The translations under genes and the position numbers were made by a program. Below the pieces are notes generated by a model. It saw only the letters and a list, made by a program, of their open reading frames with translations. It did no database searches and was not told the DNA's origin. From Io17-Chloro-G2 sp963663135 (lineage in GTDB: Bacteria > Chloroflexota > Dehalococcoidia > Lucifugimonadales > UBA3495): DNA of 64,000 nt. The stretch's first letter is position 1. The number at the start of each line of letters is the position of its first letter. The stretch spans positions 434,001-498,000 of the forward strand of contig CAXXRM010000002.1 in assembly GCA_963663135.2 (NCBI GenBank). Direction: 5' to 3'. Shown here one piece after another: positions 61,261 through 64,000 of this stretch.

Positions 61261-62190
61261 TTATCGGTAGTGTCGTTTCAGCTCTGAAGCGTAGCCGGCG
61301 CCGACGGTGTGGGCGTTTTGCTTCAGCCAATCGGTTAGCCGTGTTTTCCCGGCCGGCGGGGCTTCCGAGGTCAGAAGATTCGCCATCAAACCGTCTATTT
61401 CTCCCCGGGTCAGCACCACGTCCCCAAGCGGGTACCCCAGAAGACGCGATGCCCACAAGGCCAGCCGCGGACTCAGGTGGACTAGTCGGGATTTGCTCCC
61501 CACAGTTTCGGCGATCAGTCCGACAAGCTCTCGGAAGGTGAAGGTCTCAGGTCCGGTGGCGTCTATTTCCAGGTTCTCGCGGCTGCTGCCTGCCGTCACC
61601 GAAATTTCGGCCAGGTCTTCCACGAAAATCGGCTGGAGCCGGTACTCCCCCGAACCGAAAATGCCGAACGCCGGGAGCCTACGCAGGAACCAGGCGATAT
61701 TGTTGATCAGAATATCCTCTGGACCGAATATTACCGTCGGCCTGACGATGGCGTAGGACAGACCGGAGCTTCGGATCGCATCTTCAATTGCGCCCTTGCC
61801 GGCAAAATACGGCAGGCTAGAGCTGGCAGAGGCGTTGGTGATGCTTACGTGGACAATTCGCGCCACGCCCGCCGCCACCGCCGCGTTGATGAGGGTCTTT
61901 GTGTTCTCCACGGCCTTATCGTAGGTCATCCTGCCCCGGGGGAACCGGACCCAGTAGGTGTTGTAGAGCACCTTGGCGCCCCGGAGATGGGTGGCAAGGT
62001 CGGTGGGATTGTCAAAATCAAGAGGGGCGACGGACAACCGGTCGCCAAAGGGGTTGGGCCGGTTGGGATGTGCGGTGAGGGTCTTGACCGGTTGCCCTTC
62101 CGGGTGATCCGTCGCAAGGAGTCGCTGCGTGATGTACTTGCCGGTGTAGCCAAATGCTCCGGTGACTACGTTGGGGCTGGCTGTCTCCAT
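61261..62190 (-). CDS. NmrA-like/atypical SDR (NAD-binding epimerase-type) protein
   Basis: 309 aa. The Rossmann start is VVTGAFGYTGKYITQRLLAT (TGxxGxxG form), followed by VAAGVARIVHVSITNAS, PYFAGKGAIEDAIRSSGLSY and IVRPTVIFGPED. This is the atypical SDR/NAD(P)-binding group related to complex I subunit NDUFA9 and NmrA. Catalytic Tyr is replaced by Phe in PYFAGKGA, so it may be a redox sensor or assembly factor rather than a dehydrogenase. ATG 62190 is preferred; the ORF could extend upstream to 62310. Confidence 0.8.
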   Translation of the reverse strand: METASPNVVTGAFGYTGKYITQRLLATDHPEGQPVKTLTAHPNRPNPFGDRLSVAPLDFDNPTDLATHLRGAKVLYNTYWVRFPRGRMTYDKAVENTKTLINAAVAAGVARIVHVSITNASASSSLPYFAGKGAIEDAIRSSGLSYAIVRPTVIFGPEDILINNIAWFLRRLPAFGIFGSGEYRLQPIFVEDLAEISVTAGSSRENLEIDATGPETFTFRELVGLIAETVGSKSRLVHLSPRLALWASRLLGYPLGDVVLTRGEIDGLMANLLTSEAPPAGKTRLTDWLKQNAHTVGAGYASELKRHYR

Positions 62191-62507
62191 TTCTCTATCT
62201 ATGACTTCTCTATTAGTGACCGCTCCGGCTCGCACGGAGACGCCGGACCGCCGGCGTGGTGGATCTCTCGGAGTTGGGTTGCCGTCGATACCAACACCAT
62301 AGGTGCCCAATCATAGGGTCCAACTCCGCCAGGCAGGTAGAGCCGGCGAGGACGGTCTAAGCGGTCAGGTGAGTGAGCTTCGCCAAGCGTAATGGGGTTC
62401 GATGCTAATGGCAAGGTTAATGGCAAGCGGCCGCGTCTTCCAGATTCGCCGGCAGCCGGTTATCCCGGGCGCGGGAAGTGTCGCGCCTATCAATGGCCAT
62501 GAATGGG
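62191..62507. other. Intergenic region
   Basis: About 317 bases upstream of the NmrA-like gene and after the stop of the surface protein. I see no gene, repeat or clear promoter. Confidence 0.4.
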
Positions 62508-64000
62508 CTACTCCCGTCTGCGGAAAATCAGAGCTCCCGCCGCTGCCAACAACGACCCGCCGGCGCCGATGGCCAGGGCCACCAGAAGCGCGATGTCACC
62601 GTCACTGCCACCAATCGGTGACACGGTATTCCCGGCCACCTGAATCGGGATGGGAGACAAAGTCGGCCAAAGGAAGGGCGTAGGCAACGGAACAGGCGCC
62701 GGGTCCAGCGCCTTGAAAGACACGGTGGCGCGCCAGGTAAGCGGGGATTCCGGTGTCGGTGTCGGGGGTGTCAGAGAGGACATTCGGACCAACCCGGAGT
62801 CCGAAGAGGGTGTTGCCGTGAGTGTTGGTGCAGATGCGCCGGCCAACGGGCCTGGTCGCAATGGGAATCGGGTAGATTCAGCGGCGAGAATAGGCGCTGG
62901 CGGGATTGTCGGAAAGGGCATGCTAACAATATGACGCTGCAAGAGGGGTGGGGCCGGCGTCATGACGAGGCTGGGGGTCGGTGGGAGTGTGGTAGTAGGC
63001 GTCCCGACATGAGTGGGCGATGGGAAGGGCGATGGCGTCGGCGTTCCGGTGGGCGTCGGCGTAGGTGAAGGGGTGGTAGTCGGCGTTCTGGTCGGAGTGA
63101 TTGTGGGCGTCGGAGTGGGTGTTGCTGTAGGTGTGGGCGTCGGCGTTCTGGTTGGCGTGGGCGTAGGTGAGGGAGTGGGTGTTGGTGTCACCGTTGGAGT
63201 GGGCGTTGGGGATGGAGTTGCAGTCGGGGTTGGAGTGGCGGTGGGCGTTGCTGTGGGCGTGGATGTGGGCGTTCTCGTGGGCTGAGGCGTCGGGTAGATT
63301 GGACCGATCCCATTCCCCGGTTCGTCCAGGTCGGTAACCGTTATTACAACGTCCATGCGGCCGAATCCATTGTGCCCGTCGTCGGCCACGACCTCGATGA
63401 CATAGATGTTATCTCTGCTGACATCCAGGGGATTCTCAAAGTCGAAGTAGGAGCCCGCTCCCACCGCAATTTGGCCGCTAGCAGGATCAATGGCCAGGAC
63501 AGCGGAGTCGACGCCGGTCAGCGAGTAGACAACACGATCGCCGTCGTCGTCATCCGCGGTCAATGGAGCGCCAATTTTGTCGCCGCCGGATGGACCCTCG
63601 TCCACCGTCAATTCGACGGTAAAGGCACGATGGAAGTTGGGGGCTCGGTTGGGGTTGACCCTGGCCTTGATCATTTCGGACCAGACGCCGTTTCCCTCAG
63701 CGTTATTTGCCCGCACTTGAACTTCGTGGATGTTACCCCGGGGCAGTCCGGTGAGAATAGCTGCCTTTGCGGTGGGACCGAAGCTCTTAATGGTGAATGG
63801 TATGGAGTCTTTGATGCGGTGTCGAACGTCGTAGCCGGATATGGCGGGGCCAGTATTGGACGGCGGAATCCAAGTCACATTTATCTGGTCTAAGCCACCG
63901 ACCCCAACGGGACGATTAATCTGGCTGGGCGGCTCGTTCACGTTGGTTATCTGGATGGTGACTGTAGCGTTTGCTGATCCTCCATGGCCATCGGTCACGG
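62508..64000 (-). CDS. Large surface protein with fibronectin/cadherin domains, Thr/Pro stalk and C-terminal anchor (N-terminus outside window)
   Basis: The open frame runs off the right edge, so only the last ~497 residues are seen. In order: a fibronectin III-type domain (INVTWIPPSNTGPAISGYDV ... IHEVQVRANNAEGNGVWSEM), a cadherin-like domain (AVLAIDPASGQIAVGAGSYF, DNIYVIEVVADDGHNGFG), a ~100-residue Thr-Pro stalk, a second low-complexity part, and a C-terminal transmembrane helix with a short basic tail (LAIGAGGSLLAAAGALIFRR). Predicted to be exported and anchored, as an adhesin or matrix protein. The Calx-beta/cadherin style matches the fragment at the left edge of the window. Confidence 0.8.
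   Translation of the reverse strand, partial: VTDGHGGSANATVTIQITNVNEPPSQINRPVGVGGLDQINVTWIPPSNTGPAISGYDVRHRIKDSIPFTIKSFGPTAKAAILTGLPRGNIHEVQVRANNAEGNGVWSEMIKARVNPNRAPNFHRAFTVELTVDEGPSGGDKIGAPLTADDDDGDRVVYSLTGVDSAVLAIDPASGQIAVGAGSYFDFENPLDVSRDNIYVIEVVADDGHNGFGRMDVVITVTDLDEPGNGIGPIYPTPQPTRTPTSTPTATPTATPTPTATPSPTPTPTVTPTPTPSPTPTPTRTPTPTPTATPTPTPTITPTRTPTTTPSPTPTPTGTPTPSPFPSPTHVGTPTTTLPPTPSLVMTPAPPLLQRHIVSMPFPTIPPAPILAAESTRFPLRPGPLAGASAPTLTATPSSDSGLVRMSSLTPPTPTPESPLTWRATVSFKALDPAPVPLPTPFLWPTLSPIPIQVAGNTVSPIGGSDGDIALLVALAIGAGGSLLAAAGALIFRRRE
62975..63300 (-). repeat. Thr-Pro codon repeat encoding the stalk
   Basis: The plus strand shows many near-repeats of GTGGGCGTnGGnGT-type units, reading Pro-Thr-x-Thr-Pro-Thr in the minus frame. 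The low-complexity DNA is prone to length change and to assembly error. Confidence 0.8.

Noticed and set aside
62975..63300. Regular GTGGGCG-type repeats could suggest a CRISPR array
   Set aside because: The units are irregular, have no unique spacers and read as Thr-Pro codons of a long open frame.

Overview
The window looks like a GC-rich chromosome segment from an uncultured Chloroflexota bacterium of the Dehalococcoidia/SAR202 kind. This is inferred from gene content: an alternative complex III (ACIII) respiratory cluster, many stand-alone catabolic enzymes (HpaB-type hydroxylase, FAH-family hydrolase, amidohydrolase, carboxymuconolactone decarboxylase-like and SDR proteins), and frequent GTG/TTG starts. 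No rRNA or ribosomal protein is present to fix the taxonomy. Starts given here are my choices from ribosome-binding sites and family lengths.

Layout. 1-3.2 kb: end of a surface protein, then a decayed IS1182-type transposase and a decayed serine recombinase. 3.4-21 kb: housekeeping and accessory genes (bifunctional Rel, RidA-like protein, a helicase with an Mrr-like tail, MFS exporter, cupin, NAD synthetase, HpaB, methyltransferase, SIS protein, VapBC, FAH hydrolase, SDR). 21.3-35 kb (minus strand): one long respiratory operon. It runs from a small membrane protein through pentaheme ActA, a split ActB (molybdopterin-like protein plus Fe-S protein), two NrfD-type membrane subunits, ActD and monoheme ActE, into cytochrome c maturation genes (CcmH, CcmF, two unrecognised membrane-anchored proteins, a TlpA/CcmG-like thioredoxin) and ends in a frameshifted ROK kinase. 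35-38.6 kb: a second SDR, a ferredoxin:thioredoxin reductase catalytic chain, tRNA-Ser(CGA), an orphan Mrr-type restriction enzyme and a transposase scrap. 38.6-44.2 kb: a zinc uptake unit (ZnuB, ZnuC, ZnuA) with a Zur-like regulator and two matching 15-bp boxes, then an unusual C-rich two-repeat gene flanked by direct repeats, then a second Fur-family regulator. 44.2-64 kb: VOC proteins, an Eis-like acetyltransferase, a minus-strand run of catabolic genes (MetX-like hydrolase, alpha/beta hydrolase, PEP-mutase family, amidohydrolase, solute-binding lipoprotein, hydroxyacid dehydrogenase, ThDP enzyme), QueA, FolD, an NmrA-like protein, and a large Thr/Pro-stalked surface protein cut by the window edge.

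How the genes work together. The ACIII operon encodes a quinol-oxidising, cytochrome c-reducing complex together with part of the machinery that attaches its hemes. The zinc block appears to be controlled by its own Zur. Intergenic spaces carry an interspersed repeat built on a GGATTCCCGC...GCGAGAATGACGGG core, including one 113-bp tandem duplication. The most interesting points are the leaderless repeat-flanked gene at 42.3 kb, the two unknown proteins in the cytochrome maturation block, the helicase with an Mrr-type tail, the matching Zur boxes, and two genes with apparently non-canonical start codons (methyltransferase at 15.0 kb, vapC at 17.3 kb).
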